A stretch of DNA of 36,518 nucleotides from Candidatus Saccharibacteria bacterium RIFCSPHIGHO2_12_FULL_49_19 (GCA_001788565.1 MGCX01000010.1:1-36518); one strand, 5' to 3'. Shown: positions 17,860 through 28,100, numbered from the stretch's first letter. Notes: a model not told the origin generated them from the sequence alone. Made by a program: numbers and translations.

Positions 17860-18444
17860 TTACTGGGTGTTTATCAAGGTTACGTCAAAGACCAGTGGAG
17901 TGTTAGGCGGTATAGAATATTTATCACATTTGGTGGGATCGGTTTCACTGACTTTTTCACAGGAGCCGACCGGCCCGTAAGCCATCTCGGCCGGGATCAT
18001 TAGGCGGCGAGTGCCACCGACTTTCATACCGGGAATACCCTTGGCCCAACCCTCAATAACTTGCCCTAAAGACAGCGTTATCGGTTCTCCGCCATCCAAA
18101 GAACTTTCAAATATTTCGCCGGTGGTGGCTAGGGCTCCAGTGTAATTAACGGTGATAGTCGATAGTGGATTAGCGGATGCTCCGTTACCTACTACCCCAT
18201 CAGCACACTGTAGTCTGGTCACCCTGTCAACAGGTGTGAAGTTCGGCAATTTTGTCCCTGCCAACCCGCTTCCGGCTACCTGAAGTTCCACGATCTTAGA
18301 ATCAGACGAACATTTGATGTTGGTAACGGTCTCATCCGGGGGATGGGTCGCTTGCCAAAAGCCCCATACTCCGACTCCTAAACCGGTAACCGCAAAAAGC
18401 ACTGCCAGTGACAACCAGCCGATACGCTTAAGGGTTTTGCTCAT
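17860..18444 (-). CDS. Membrane-anchored FKBP-type peptidyl-prolyl cis-trans isomerase
   Basis: 194 aa; N-terminal TM, then VNYTGALATTGEIFESSLDGGEPITLSLGQVIEGWAKGIPGMKVGGTRRLMIPAEMAYG...IPPNTPLVFDVTL. Confidence 0.93.
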   Translation of the reverse strand: MSKTLKRIGWLSLAVLFAVTGLGVGVWGFWQATHPPDETVTNIKCSSDSKIVELQVAGSGLAGTKLPNFTPVDRVTRLQCADGVVGNGASANPLSTITVNYTGALATTGEIFESSLDGGEPITLSLGQVIEGWAKGIPGMKVGGTRRLMIPAEMAYGPVGSCEKVSETDPTKCDKYSIPPNTPLVFDVTLINTQ

Positions 18445-18451
18445 AATCAGT

Positions 18452-21319
18452 TTACCTCCCTTGGCTAGTAGCCCGATTTTTTAATGTGAAGAAAACAATC
18501 ATCAAAATGGTTACCAGCAAAATAGCTGGTCCGATTAGCATGCTTGAGCCAGCCAGCGCCAATGTAGTAGAAAGACCGGTAATAACCAACAGCCACAGAC
18601 CAAAAATCCGGCGGCGGATTTTAAGACGGGCGTATTCAGCTCCCAAGTAGAAATAAGGAAAGACGGTAATCACCAACAGAGTTGAGGAAAGCAGCCCAAA
18701 GATGAGAGTAACCGTTAGCCCTTCCCAGAACGGGTCGGACAGATACAGCGGCACCATCGCCACGATAGCGGCGAAGCTTGTCGCCGCCAAAGGCCGGAAC
18801 CTTTCCTGTAATGATATGGCCACGGCATCAATCGCACTATGACCCTCCCGCTGAGCACGGTTAGCGTAATCAGTCAGCAAAATCGTGTTCTTGATACTTA
18901 AGCCTAGTAGCGCAAAGAACGCCAACATAGTAAAGAAGCTAAAGGCGTTGTCGGTGACCCACAGCCCACCAGTGATGCCAAACAAGCTGAATGGTACGGC
19001 CAAGAAGATAAGTGCCGGTTGGAGTAGGGATCTGAACTGAACTACCATAAGGATGTAAATCGCTATCAGCAGTATCGGGAAAGCTATGACCATGGTATTG
19101 AACGAGTTCTGGAAATCTTCTTCAGTCCCGATGTCGAACTTAATGACCCCCGGCTTTAGACCGAATTGTGCCAACTTATCACTGTCGTACTCTTTAGTGA
19201 CAGCATCTTCGCTCAGAGCGACCAGTGTCGATGTATCCTCACCGTCGAACTCGCCGGCCGAAACACTGATATATATCTTGCCGTCACGGCGGGTCAGAAA
19301 ATCCGGGCTAGAAACAGTGACTGATTTTAGATGAGCCTTGGAACCATCTAGGCGCTTTAGTTCCACGGTTTCCAAAAACTTGCGTAAATCCTCAGCTAGC
19401 GTAAAGCCAGTTGTCCGATCTTCGGTTTCCACACGCACCGTGAAGGCCGCAGTCGGCGGGCCGACATCTATTTGGCCAACCTTGACTCGGGCTCCTTCAA
19501 AACCCTGGAAAGACCGCTCCAGTTCATCAGCCAGTTGGGGAGCGGTAATGTCACGCTCTTTAAAAGATGTAAGGTCAATGTACAGACTGGCCATCTGCTG
19601 GGTGCCGGTATTGTAATAGCTTGCTCTTTTAAAGTTAGAGCTGATTTCTTCACCAATGATCTGATCGGCCCGGTCGGCTACGCTTTGGACCTCGCCAATA
19701 TCCATGCCGGAGTCAAATGTCAGCTGAGCCAGCATCTGGTCGCTGTCCTTAGTCGGGGCAAAAATATTGAACGGGATCTTCTGGAACATAAAAAGACCAG
19801 CTCCTATAAACACCAATCCGACAATTACCGCCGTCATCCCCAACCCGAACTGATGAACTCTGGAGTGTTTCATCCATAGTAATGGTCTAGCCAATGCTGT
19901 GGCAATGAAGCGCTCTAGGTGATGGGCCACTGATTCTTTCCTGTGACCCACTCCCATCTGACGTGGCCGTAGCAATAGATATTTAGCCAGCACCGGGATA
20001 AAGGTCAGAGCCACTATCAAGCTGACTAGCAGTGCCAGAATAACGGTCACCGGAATCGCTCTGATAAAGCCTCCCAGGATGCCGCCTACAAAAATTAATG
20101 GTGCAAAGCCAATAGTCGCGGTTAGAGTGGCAGCTACCATGACCCGGGCAATTTTTTTAGCGGCTTTCTCGATGGTTTGCCGGGCTCGCTGTGATCGCCG
20201 TCTCTCGGCGTCGATGGCTTCGACCATGATGATGGTGTCGTCAACGATCAGCGCCAAACACAGGATTAGTGAAAAGAGCGTAATAGTGTTAAGTGAGTAA
20301 CCAATGGCCAGCAGCACCGCCAGCGTGGCTAAGATCACCGTCACCATGGAGCTAACTGTAATAATGGATGCCCGGATAGCTATCAGAATGGCGCTGACCA
20401 CCAAAACTGCCAGCAGTCCTTCCAACAGGGAGCGCTGGAGACCATCGATCTGGTCACTGATTGCTGGCGCGTTGCTATAGCTGACCTGGGCTTCAAAATC
20501 TCCAAAGTCAGGTGAACTATTTAGTCTCTCTACTGCCGCTCGTACCTCTCTGTCCAGGGTCAGAACATCAAAGCCCTTTACACCTTGGATGCCAATCTCC
20601 ACCGACTCGTAAAATACACTCTGATCTTGGTCGCGGAATCCAAAGCGATCGAACGTCTTTTGACTGACTTCCTCATGACCATTATCCGGATTAGTGCCGC
20701 GGACATACGGGTCGATCAGTTCAGCCAAACCAATAGACGGTGTACTGGGACTATCTTTGATAAAGGCGGCGGCTTCCTTGCCTTTTTCGGCTAGCTCGGT
20801 GGTGCTAACGTTACCACTTGTTGCGTAAAAAGCCACTAGCATATCGTCGCCGCGCTCGTTGATTTCCGGGCTTAAAGACTTAAACTCAGCCAGGGCTTCC
20901 TTAGGTAGCACCTCGGCATCCATTACGGTTTTTTCTACTGCGGCATTACCGGACTCGGAGGTAGTTCCCTCCTCATACTGGATAACGATATTAAAAAAGT
21001 TAGCGCCGGATTGAGAGTCAACAAACTTAACCCCATCTAGCTTGGTCACTATTTCGCTGACAGGTTTGGCGACGTCCTGGTCCACCTTGGCGGCATCATC
21101 AACTAGATAGGCGCCGCTGATGAAGCTGTAGCCAATGCTTACATCCGGAAAGCCCTCGCGCTTTAAAAACGTCGTATAGCTGGCGATCCCCAGCGTAAGG
21201 ACAACCAGCCAAAGTGATAGCGTAAAGCGTGGGCGATCAAAGAAGAAGAGACTGATTCTAGCAAACAGCGGTAAGCGCTCACTACTGCCACGAGCTGATC
21301 TTTTTGATCTCCTCAACAA
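18452..21319 (-). CDS. RND-superfamily (AcrB-type) transporter permease
   Basis: 955 aa; multiple TM clusters, VDDTIIMVEAI, RRSQRARQTIEKAAKKIARVMVAATLTATIGFAPLIFVGGILGGFIRAIPVTVILAL, GLSIKNTILLTDYANRA; TTG start after GGGAGGG. Confidence 0.92.
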   Translation of the reverse strand: MLRRSKRSARGSSERLPLFARISLFFFDRPRFTLSLWLVVLTLGIASYTTFLKREGFPDVSIGYSFISGAYLVDDAAKVDQDVAKPVSEIVTKLDGVKFVDSQSGANFFNIVIQYEEGTTSESGNAAVEKTVMDAEVLPKEALAEFKSLSPEINERGDDMLVAFYATSGNVSTTELAEKGKEAAAFIKDSPSTPSIGLAELIDPYVRGTNPDNGHEEVSQKTFDRFGFRDQDQSVFYESVEIGIQGVKGFDVLTLDREVRAAVERLNSSPDFGDFEAQVSYSNAPAISDQIDGLQRSLLEGLLAVLVVSAILIAIRASIITVSSMVTVILATLAVLLAIGYSLNTITLFSLILCLALIVDDTIIMVEAIDAERRRSQRARQTIEKAAKKIARVMVAATLTATIGFAPLIFVGGILGGFIRAIPVTVILALLVSLIVALTFIPVLAKYLLLRPRQMGVGHRKESVAHHLERFIATALARPLLWMKHSRVHQFGLGMTAVIVGLVFIGAGLFMFQKIPFNIFAPTKDSDQMLAQLTFDSGMDIGEVQSVADRADQIIGEEISSNFKRASYYNTGTQQMASLYIDLTSFKERDITAPQLADELERSFQGFEGARVKVGQIDVGPPTAAFTVRVETEDRTTGFTLAEDLRKFLETVELKRLDGSKAHLKSVTVSSPDFLTRRDGKIYISVSAGEFDGEDTSTLVALSEDAVTKEYDSDKLAQFGLKPGVIKFDIGTEEDFQNSFNTMVIAFPILLIAIYILMVVQFRSLLQPALIFLAVPFSLFGITGGLWVTDNAFSFFTMLAFFALLGLSIKNTILLTDYANRAQREGHSAIDAVAISLQERFRPLAATSFAAIVAMVPLYLSDPFWEGLTVTLIFGLLSSTLLVITVFPYFYLGAEYARLKIRRRIFGLWLLVITGLSTTLALAGSSMLIGPAILLVTILMIVFFTLKNRATSQGR

Positions 21320-21385
21320 CGACCCTCCCGAGTTTACGGTTATCTACTTTACTTAAGGCCAGTTTAGCATAGCGGGCTTTTAGGG

Positions 21386-23857
21386 TTAGACCCGGGCCGC
21401 CTTCAAGCGATTTTTAGCTTCCTTAGACAGCTGGTCTATAAGCTCATTTACTTCTGCGGTAGTAAGGGTGCGACCAGGATGCCATAATCTAATCCGCCAA
21501 GTGGTTTGTTTGTAAGACTTGTCTTTGGGACGCTGGAAAATATCTAGTGGGAAAATGTCAAAGCCGTAGCCATGCTTGGCGGAAGCTTTATCGAGTTGCT
21601 TCTTTAAAAACTCGAGTAAAGCGGCATATGTCAATTTGGTAGTTGAGCGCAAACACAGATCTTGATCCAAGCTCGGAAAACGATTGATCGACTGATAGCT
21701 AGGTGGTGAAGATAGGTTCACTAGCTTGTTGCTATGTAGAGCGAATCCGGCGCAATATCTTGGTAATTTTAGAGCGGAACTGACAGATTGTTTAAACTCG
21801 CCAACACGTCCGATCTTCTGCCCGTTGACTGTTATCAACGCTGTTCTATCCGAGTCATAGTAGGTAGCGGTCTTAGAGGTTTTTTGACGATCAATCGGCT
21901 CATAAAATACGCCGCCGATACCCAGTTCATCAAGTAAATAGTCACAGATCTTTCTAGCCGCAAAGTAGGGTGCCCCCGGCTTGGCATCTTTTGATGCCAC
22001 AACCACTGCGATACGATCCAGTTCCTTCGGGAGGCCGTCACGGTCAGTGGCGCCCTTAAAGTGCTCCTTACCGATCTCGAATAAAGCGAACTCGCCGAAA
22101 CCAGCTCGAATATTGGGTTGAACTTTCTCAAGTAGGCTGGGAATGATGCTTAGGCGATAGTATTGGAGGTCGGGGCTTAGTGCGTTTCGAATGTGGTAGG
22201 CATTTTTGGGATCCTGCCCCACTTTCTTAAGCAAAGACTCGTGTACGAAACTATAGGTTAGCACTTCGTTGGCGCCAGCTGAGGATAGGGTTCGGCGGAC
22301 GCGCGATTTAAAGCTGATCGATGGATCTAACTTAGCCGGGGTCAAATCGCGCGGCGGCAGTTCTTGCGGCAAATGATCGTAGCCGTACAAGCGGCCTATT
22401 TCCTCGACGATATCTTCAGGGATCGCCAAATCGGTCCGCCAAAATGGCACGTTGCTGCTGAATTTAGATCCGGATGGCTTAGTTTCTACCTCGACGTTAT
22501 TGAGCAAAGCGGCCATCTGAGCCGAAGATAACTTTAGACCCAAGCGCAGGTTGACAAAATCACTGCTGGTATTAATACGTTGCAACTGGGGCAGCTTACT
22601 TTTATCGTCAATCAGCGGCGAAGCTAAATTCCCACCCGCCAGCCGTAGGATATCTTCAGCGGCCTTAGTGATAACTGCCGGGTTTTGCAGCGGGCTCTGA
22701 TTCTTAGTAAAGCGGGTGGCCGCATCAGTGAATAGACCATATTCCATAGCCGCATTGCGCACCGCGTTCATGTCGAAATTAGCACACTCCAGCACAATAT
22801 TCTTGGTATCGTCATCAACCTCGGTACCCGCTCCACCCATTACACCCCCTAAGCCGACAGCTTTCACGGCATCAGCGATAATGATTGTGCCCTTGTGTAA
22901 GCTAAGGTTTTTTCCGCCCAAGACCGTCAAGCCTTCTCCCTCCTTGGGATATCGAATGACCAAGCTCCCGCCCGCCAATTTGTCATAGTCGTAAGCGTGG
23001 AGCGGTTGGCCGGTTTCATACATCACGAAATTGGTAAGGTCAACCACGTTATTTACGGGGCGTATGCCGACACGCATCAGATAAGATTGTAGCCATACCG
23101 GACTTGGTCCAACACTAACGTTGGCAATGCTTAGCGCACAGAATCTTGGAACTAGCCGGGGCAAATCGTTTTTTACCTGCAAGTTCAGTTGGGCAGTTGT
23201 GGACTGTGCATCAATTAGCTTGGGGTTTAGGTACCATGACGGCGAATGAAATGCAGTGTTTTGAATCCCGGAAATTTCACGGGCGATACCCAACATTCCA
23301 AAAAGGTCTGGCCGGTGGGTAAACATCTTATTTTCGATATCAATGATATGATCATCCAGTTTGTAGGCTTTGGTAAACGAGGTGCCGGGTATAATATCTT
23401 CATCTATTGCCAGTAGCCCACTATGATCGCCGCCAAAGCCTAGTTCTTTTGGACTGGCCAGCATACCGTGGCTCACCACTCCGCGGATCTCTTTAGCCTC
23501 AATAACTAGCGGCTCTTTATCAAATGTTGACGGCACCGTCACGCCGGGTGGTATCCAAGCTGTCAGCATGCCAATCTCAACATTAGGGGCTCCGCAAACT
23601 ACCTGAGCATAGCCCTGGGTATCCCGAGAGACTTTTTTCACGACACCGCCGTCATCGATTTTACAGACTGTTAATTTATCGGAATTGGGATGCCTGTCAG
23701 AGGTTATCACCCGTGCTACAATAATCCCTTGGTAGCGCTTGCCAATATCAATCACTTCTTCGACGGCCCCCAGCTGAGCCCCAATTTTTTCAACCAGCTT
23801 ATCTATTGGTAGCTCAATATCCGTGAACTGCTTGACCCAGTTAACGCTAACCTTCAT
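21386..23857 (-). CDS. pheT: Phenylalanine-tRNA ligase beta subunit
   Basis: 823 aa; tRNA-binding N-terminal domain (VARVITSDRHPNSDKLTVCKIDDG), VNNVVDLTNFVMYETGQPLHAYD, C-terminal ferredoxin-like anticodon-binding domain. Confidence 0.97.
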   Translation of the reverse strand: MKVSVNWVKQFTDIELPIDKLVEKIGAQLGAVEEVIDIGKRYQGIIVARVITSDRHPNSDKLTVCKIDDGGVVKKVSRDTQGYAQVVCGAPNVEIGMLTAWIPPGVTVPSTFDKEPLVIEAKEIRGVVSHGMLASPKELGFGGDHSGLLAIDEDIIPGTSFTKAYKLDDHIIDIENKMFTHRPDLFGMLGIAREISGIQNTAFHSPSWYLNPKLIDAQSTTAQLNLQVKNDLPRLVPRFCALSIANVSVGPSPVWLQSYLMRVGIRPVNNVVDLTNFVMYETGQPLHAYDYDKLAGGSLVIRYPKEGEGLTVLGGKNLSLHKGTIIIADAVKAVGLGGVMGGAGTEVDDDTKNIVLECANFDMNAVRNAAMEYGLFTDAATRFTKNQSPLQNPAVITKAAEDILRLAGGNLASPLIDDKSKLPQLQRINTSSDFVNLRLGLKLSSAQMAALLNNVEVETKPSGSKFSSNVPFWRTDLAIPEDIVEEIGRLYGYDHLPQELPPRDLTPAKLDPSISFKSRVRRTLSSAGANEVLTYSFVHESLLKKVGQDPKNAYHIRNALSPDLQYYRLSIIPSLLEKVQPNIRAGFGEFALFEIGKEHFKGATDRDGLPKELDRIAVVVASKDAKPGAPYFAARKICDYLLDELGIGGVFYEPIDRQKTSKTATYYDSDRTALITVNGQKIGRVGEFKQSVSSALKLPRYCAGFALHSNKLVNLSSPPSYQSINRFPSLDQDLCLRSTTKLTYAALLEFLKKQLDKASAKHGYGFDIFPLDIFQRPKDKSYKQTTWRIRLWHPGRTLTTAEVNELIDQLSKEAKNRLKAARV

Positions 23858-24882
23858 CGAAATTGCCTCAAGAATTTTAGACTACCGCTGTGAAAGTGAC
23901 GAATATCCTCGATGCCGTACTTCATCATTACCAAGCGGTCGATCCCACCGCCCCAGGCGAAACCGGTGTATCTAGCCGGGTCAATCTTGGCTTCAGCAAG
24001 AACATTGGGATGTATCATCCCGCAGCCCAGTATTTCCATCCAGCCCGTAAACTTACAGACAGCACATCCCTTTTTACGGCAAAAGGGGCAGCTCATCGCA
24101 AACTCAAAGCTGGGCTCGGTAAACGGAAAGTAAAAGGGCTGGGTTTTGACCTCTAGGGCCTGCTCATAGAACTCTTCCAAAAAAGTTTTCAAGGTGGCTA
24201 TCAAGTGACCAGCATTGATTCCACGGTCCACATAAACCCCCTCCAGCTGATAGAAAGTGTGCTCGTGCGTAGCATCGACGTCTTCATTCCTAAAAACCCT
24301 TCCAGGGATAACGACCCGGATAGCCTTGCCGGCTTCCAACTCTTTCTTACCGGCTCGCAAGACCCGGTTTTGCATAGTTGAGGTATGGGCCGGAGCTAGA
24401 TACCCCTCATCAGTCACAAAAGAATCATAGTCATCGCGAGCCGGATGTCCTTCGGGGAAATTTAGGCTTTTAAACATATGGTAATCATCGTCGAGTTCGG
24501 GGGACTCAACGGCTGTGAAACCCATGCGGGAGTAGATATTTAGAACAGTCTGTAACTCTATGCTTATTGGGTGACGGCTGCCCGACTTAGCTGGTAGTAA
24601 AGCTGGCGGTGGTGAGTTAATGTCAAATGGCGCGGTGACATCAATAGGGTTTAGCTCAACCCTTGGTTCCCTAGCCGCCCCTACCCAGCCTTCGACCTCC
24701 GCTTTCAGTTGGTTAACGTCCTTACCAAAACTGGCCCGTTGATCGGGGGGTATGATTTTCAAGCGCTTGTAAAGAGCGGTTAGCTCCGGTGCTCGCCGGA
24801 TGGATGATTTATCATCGAGCTTGGCAAAGCGTGTTTTTAACTGCTTAGCGGCCCGTTGCACTTCCCCGTTTTTATAGGCCAT
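23854..24882 (-). CDS. pheS: Phenylalanine-tRNA ligase alpha subunit
   Basis: 342 aa; HPISIELQTVLNIYSRMGF, THEHTFYQLEGVYVD, WMEILGCGMIHPNVL, GFAWGGGIDRLVMMKYGIEDIR; overlaps pheT by 4 bp. Confidence 0.97.
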   Translation of the reverse strand: MAYKNGEVQRAAKQLKTRFAKLDDKSSIRRAPELTALYKRLKIIPPDQRASFGKDVNQLKAEVEGWVGAAREPRVELNPIDVTAPFDINSPPPALLPAKSGSRHPISIELQTVLNIYSRMGFTAVESPELDDDYHMFKSLNFPEGHPARDDYDSFVTDEGYLAPAHTSTMQNRVLRAGKKELEAGKAIRVVIPGRVFRNEDVDATHEHTFYQLEGVYVDRGINAGHLIATLKTFLEEFYEQALEVKTQPFYFPFTEPSFEFAMSCPFCRKKGCAVCKFTGWMEILGCGMIHPNVLAEAKIDPARYTGFAWGGGIDRLVMMKYGIEDIRHFHSGSLKFLRQFR

Positions 24883-24885
24883 AAC

Positions 24886-24903
24886 TTGCTATAAGTATAG
24901 CAA
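24886..24903. promoter_or_regulatory. Perfect inverted repeat TTGCTATA-AG-TATAGCAA immediately upstream of pheS
   Basis: 8-bp arms, 2-nt spacer, ends 3 nt from the pheS ATG; contains a TATACT -10-like hexamer on the minus strand. Confidence 0.6.
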
Positions 24904-24938
24904 CCCGACTCCGGCGCGGCTACATATCTGATCACTGA

Positions 24939-24944
24939 TATACT
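24939..24944 (+). promoter_or_regulatory. -10 box (TGA-TATACT) of predicted leaderless promoter for GH gene
   Basis: TGATATACT ttagggat ATG (24953): 8 nt from hexamer to start codon. Confidence 0.55.
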
Positions 24945-24952
24945 TTAGGGAT

Positions 24953-26281
24953 ATGACAGAGACAAACACACCGGATCTGTTGGAGATAGCCAAAAAAGTT
25001 CTCAAAAAGAATGACCGCGGCCAATGGACTGTTCCGGCCCCAGAGTTATACCCTCACCAGTGGTTATGGGATAGCTGTTTTATAGCCATTGGTCTACGTC
25101 ATCTTGATATCGAACGATCCCAAACTGAGCTGACTAGCTTACTACGCGGCCAATGGAGCAATGGTATGCTGCCAAATATCATCTTCTCTAAAGATGCCCA
25201 GTATCATGAGGACCGTGAGCTATGGAGCAGCCGAGTTAATCCTTATTCCCCGGCCGACATCGCAACAAGTGGTATAACTCAGCCGCCAATGCTGGCCGAG
25301 GCGACCGTTCGGGTCGGTGAGAAACTTAAAATGCCGGATCGGCGCAGTTGGTACCAGCAGATGTATCCGGCGCTTTTGGAATACCACCAATGGCTTTATC
25401 GGGAACGTGATCCGCACAAGGAAGGACTAATTATTCTAGTGCACCCTTACGAGTCCGGGCTCGATAATTCTCCACCCTGGATCTCCGAGCTTCGTAAGCA
25501 CAGTATGCCCAAATGGGTCAGACTATTCGAAAAACTGCATCTGGACTTTATCGTCAACTTTTTCCGCCGCGACACCCGTCATGTGCCGGCAGGCCAGCGC
25601 ATTAGTAATGTCGAAGCACTAGCCTACTGGGCGGCGCTACGCCGTCTACGGCGTAAAGCATATAACTGGGAGGCTATTTTGAGTCGTTCTTTGTTCGCGG
25701 TGGAAGACCTGGCCTTTAACGCGATACTTATCAGGGCCAATCAGCTATTAACCCAGATTGCTAAAACTATTGGTGAAGAGTTGCCAGCGGAACTAACTAA
25801 AGCTATGGCTCGTTCCGAGAAAGCACTGGAACAGCTTTGGGATGAGGACGCCGGGCAATACTACACCCGCAGTTTCATCAGCCACAAACTGGTTCAGGAT
25901 TCTACAGTGGCCTCTCTTTTACCCCTATATGCCGGCTGCGTCAGTCAGGAGCGGGCTAAGATGTTGCTGAACGCCCTGTATTCACCGAAAAAATTCGGAC
26001 TTCGCTGGCCGGTCCCCAGCGTGCCAAAGGACTCCCCGTATTTCAATGAATTAAAATATTGGCAGGGTCCAACCTGGATAAATATCAATTGGCTGATTAT
26101 TGACGGGTTGGAGCGTTACGGATTTACCGCCGAGGCTCAGATGCTTCGCGAGCGCACCTTAGAACTGCTCAGAAATAGTGGTATGAACGAATATTTCAGC
26201 CCGCTTTCCGGCTCACCCGCGGGCACCGAAAATTTTTCCTGGACCGCCGCTTTGGCGGTAGATCTCCTAAAAACCAGCTAG
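24953..26281 (+). CDS. GH63-like / trehalase-like (alpha/alpha)6 glycoside hydrolase
   Basis: 442 aa; LYPHQWLWDSCFIAIGLRHLD, GMLPNIIF, YWQGPTWININWLIIDGLERYGF, EYFSPLSGSPAGTENFSWTAALAVDLL. Confidence 0.82.
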   Translation: MTETNTPDLLEIAKKVLKKNDRGQWTVPAPELYPHQWLWDSCFIAIGLRHLDIERSQTELTSLLRGQWSNGMLPNIIFSKDAQYHEDRELWSSRVNPYSPADIATSGITQPPMLAEATVRVGEKLKMPDRRSWYQQMYPALLEYHQWLYRERDPHKEGLIILVHPYESGLDNSPPWISELRKHSMPKWVRLFEKLHLDFIVNFFRRDTRHVPAGQRISNVEALAYWAALRRLRRKAYNWEAILSRSLFAVEDLAFNAILIRANQLLTQIAKTIGEELPAELTKAMARSEKALEQLWDEDAGQYYTRSFISHKLVQDSTVASLLPLYAGCVSQERAKMLLNALYSPKKFGLRWPVPSVPKDSPYFNELKYWQGPTWININWLIIDGLERYGFTAEAQMLRERTLELLRNSGMNEYFSPLSGSPAGTENFSWTAALAVDLLKTS

Positions 26282-27339
26282 TCTTCAAGGTTGGGTTTGT
26301 CTAGCAACATCGGCTCGACGCCCGGTTTGGTGTCAGCGATTTTTACGATATCTTTGTCTATTTTACCGAGTTCCTTATACGTTGTGTTGTAGTGCCCAAC
26401 CGTGGTTCCCAGGGAGTTGCCTAACCTTATCATGTGATTATTATGAGCTATTAGATGCTTACTGAGCTGCTCGATGTTCTTTCTAATTTTCTCGGTATCT
26501 TTTTGAATCTCAATAGATCGCAAACCTTGAACAATAGTCTGGAGCATGGCTGATAGAGTACTGGGTCCAACGATAGTCACTTTCTTCTCCGCCGCGGCGT
26601 ACTGAATTAAGTCTCGACCGCTGACGCCGGCAGCACCTACCTTATTGGCTAACAGGTCATAGTAAATACCCTCCGATGGTATGAACATTAGCGCTTGATC
26701 AAGCGTGCCTTTACCCGGCTTGATATATTTGGCGGTTTCATCAATCCGTCGCTTCAAATCCTCTTTAAAAGCTCGCTCTAAGCCTGCCCGCTCTTCGGGT
26801 TTAGCTTCCACCAGCCGGTTGTAATTTTCCAAAGAGAATTTAGAGTCGATCGGGAGCAGTTTATCATCAAGCAAAATGACCGCATCAACGGTTACCCCTT
26901 CGCCCAGCTTGTACTGTAGCTTATAGCTGCCGGGCGGCAGGAGGTTTTTTAAAATCTGCTCCAGGTAGTATTCACCCAATACTCCGCGCTGCTTAGGATT
27001 TTGTAAAACATTTTGCAGACTTTTGAGCTCACCAGCGATATCGCCGACACTTTTGTTAGTGCGCTCTAGGTTGGTTAGTTGACGGGTAACCTCACGGACC
27101 ATTTTGGTGCTTTCCGAAAACTGTGCTGCCATTTGTTTATTGCTTTGCCCCAGCTGTTCGGTCAACTGCTTTTGCAAACTGTCTTTGAGCTTCTCTACCG
27201 ATTGATTCAGTTGGGCCATGTCGGCCTTAAGCAACATAGAAGCTTCGCCGCCGATAGATTTGGGACGCGTCAAAAACCACACCAGCGCCAAAAGTAGCGC
27301 CGTGCAAATAACTCCAAGAGCAATAACTGCCACCAGCAT
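26278..27339 (-). CDS. rmuC: DNA recombination protein RmuC homolog
   Basis: 353 aa; N-terminal TM, coiled coil, then QRGVLGEYYLEQILKNLLPPGSYKLQY...LPIDSKFSLENYNRL...MFIPSEGIYYDLL...VTIVGPSTLSAMLQTI. Confidence 0.94.
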   Translation of the reverse strand: MLVAVIALGVICTALLLALVWFLTRPKSIGGEASMLLKADMAQLNQSVEKLKDSLQKQLTEQLGQSNKQMAAQFSESTKMVREVTRQLTNLERTNKSVGDIAGELKSLQNVLQNPKQRGVLGEYYLEQILKNLLPPGSYKLQYKLGEGVTVDAVILLDDKLLPIDSKFSLENYNRLVEAKPEERAGLERAFKEDLKRRIDETAKYIKPGKGTLDQALMFIPSEGIYYDLLANKVGAAGVSGRDLIQYAAAEKKVTIVGPSTLSAMLQTIVQGLRSIEIQKDTEKIRKNIEQLSKHLIAHNNHMIRLGNSLGTTVGHYNTTYKELGKIDKDIVKIADTKPGVEPMLLDKPNLED

Positions 27340-27364
27340 GTTTATATTGTACCCCTAGGAGGCA

Positions 27365-28093
27365 CTAGTCAGCCAACCGGGTCACACCAAACATAAAGAT
27401 GGCACCCAGGATGGTAAGTACCAACGTCAGCCGGGTTGATTTCTTGCTGTGGGCCTGGGGTAGGATATCGCTGGCGGCGATGTAAAGAATAAAGCCGGCA
27501 AAGAAACCTAGATAAATAGCCAAGGTTGTTCCCGGAAGAGTGAACAGAAAACTAGATAACACACCGACTATTGGAGCAAGCCCAACCAGTGCCAAAAATT
27601 TAAGCGTCCTGGATCGATCATTTTTGTGCAGCAGCATTAGATTTACACTGTTGAATCCATCGGCAAAGCGATGGCCAACCACCGCGATAGCTACTGCGAT
27701 ACCAACGGCCTCACTGACCTGAAAAGCAATCCCAATACTTAGCCCGTCCAAAAAGCTATGCCCCACTAGAGCCAGCGAGCTGACCATGCCGACTTGAGGG
27801 TGCGTGTGGATCAAGTAGTCCCGTTCATGGGAATGATGTATTAAGATATATCGCTCAATGGTGTGAAATAACAAAAACCCAACTGCAAAAGCGATCATCG
27901 GCCAGATAATATCAAGCGCATTGGCTCCGCTGATCTCAAAAATTTCCGGGAGCAAATCAAAAGCCACTAGACCGAGAAGGGCCCCGGCTGTGAAACCTAG
28001 TGTCAAATTGAGCTGGCGCTTTTCACCTAGTGCCAACAATCCGCCACCCACGGCTGCTGCGGCCGAAATAATAGCTAGGAGTATGGCTAGCAT
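27365..28093 (-). CDS. ZIP-family metal transporter
   Basis: 242 aa; LVGHSFLDGLSIGIAFQVSEAVGIAVAIAVVGHRFADGFNSVNLML (ZIP TM4/TM5 His-rich helices). Confidence 0.92.
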   Translation of the reverse strand: MLAILLAIISAAAAVGGGLLALGEKRQLNLTLGFTAGALLGLVAFDLLPEIFEISGANALDIIWPMIAFAVGFLLFHTIERYILIHHSHERDYLIHTHPQVGMVSSLALVGHSFLDGLSIGIAFQVSEAVGIAVAIAVVGHRFADGFNSVNLMLLHKNDRSRTLKFLALVGLAPIVGVLSSFLFTLPGTTLAIYLGFFAGFILYIAASDILPQAHSKKSTRLTLVLTILGAIFMFGVTRLAD

Positions 28094-28100
28094 CTGTTAA

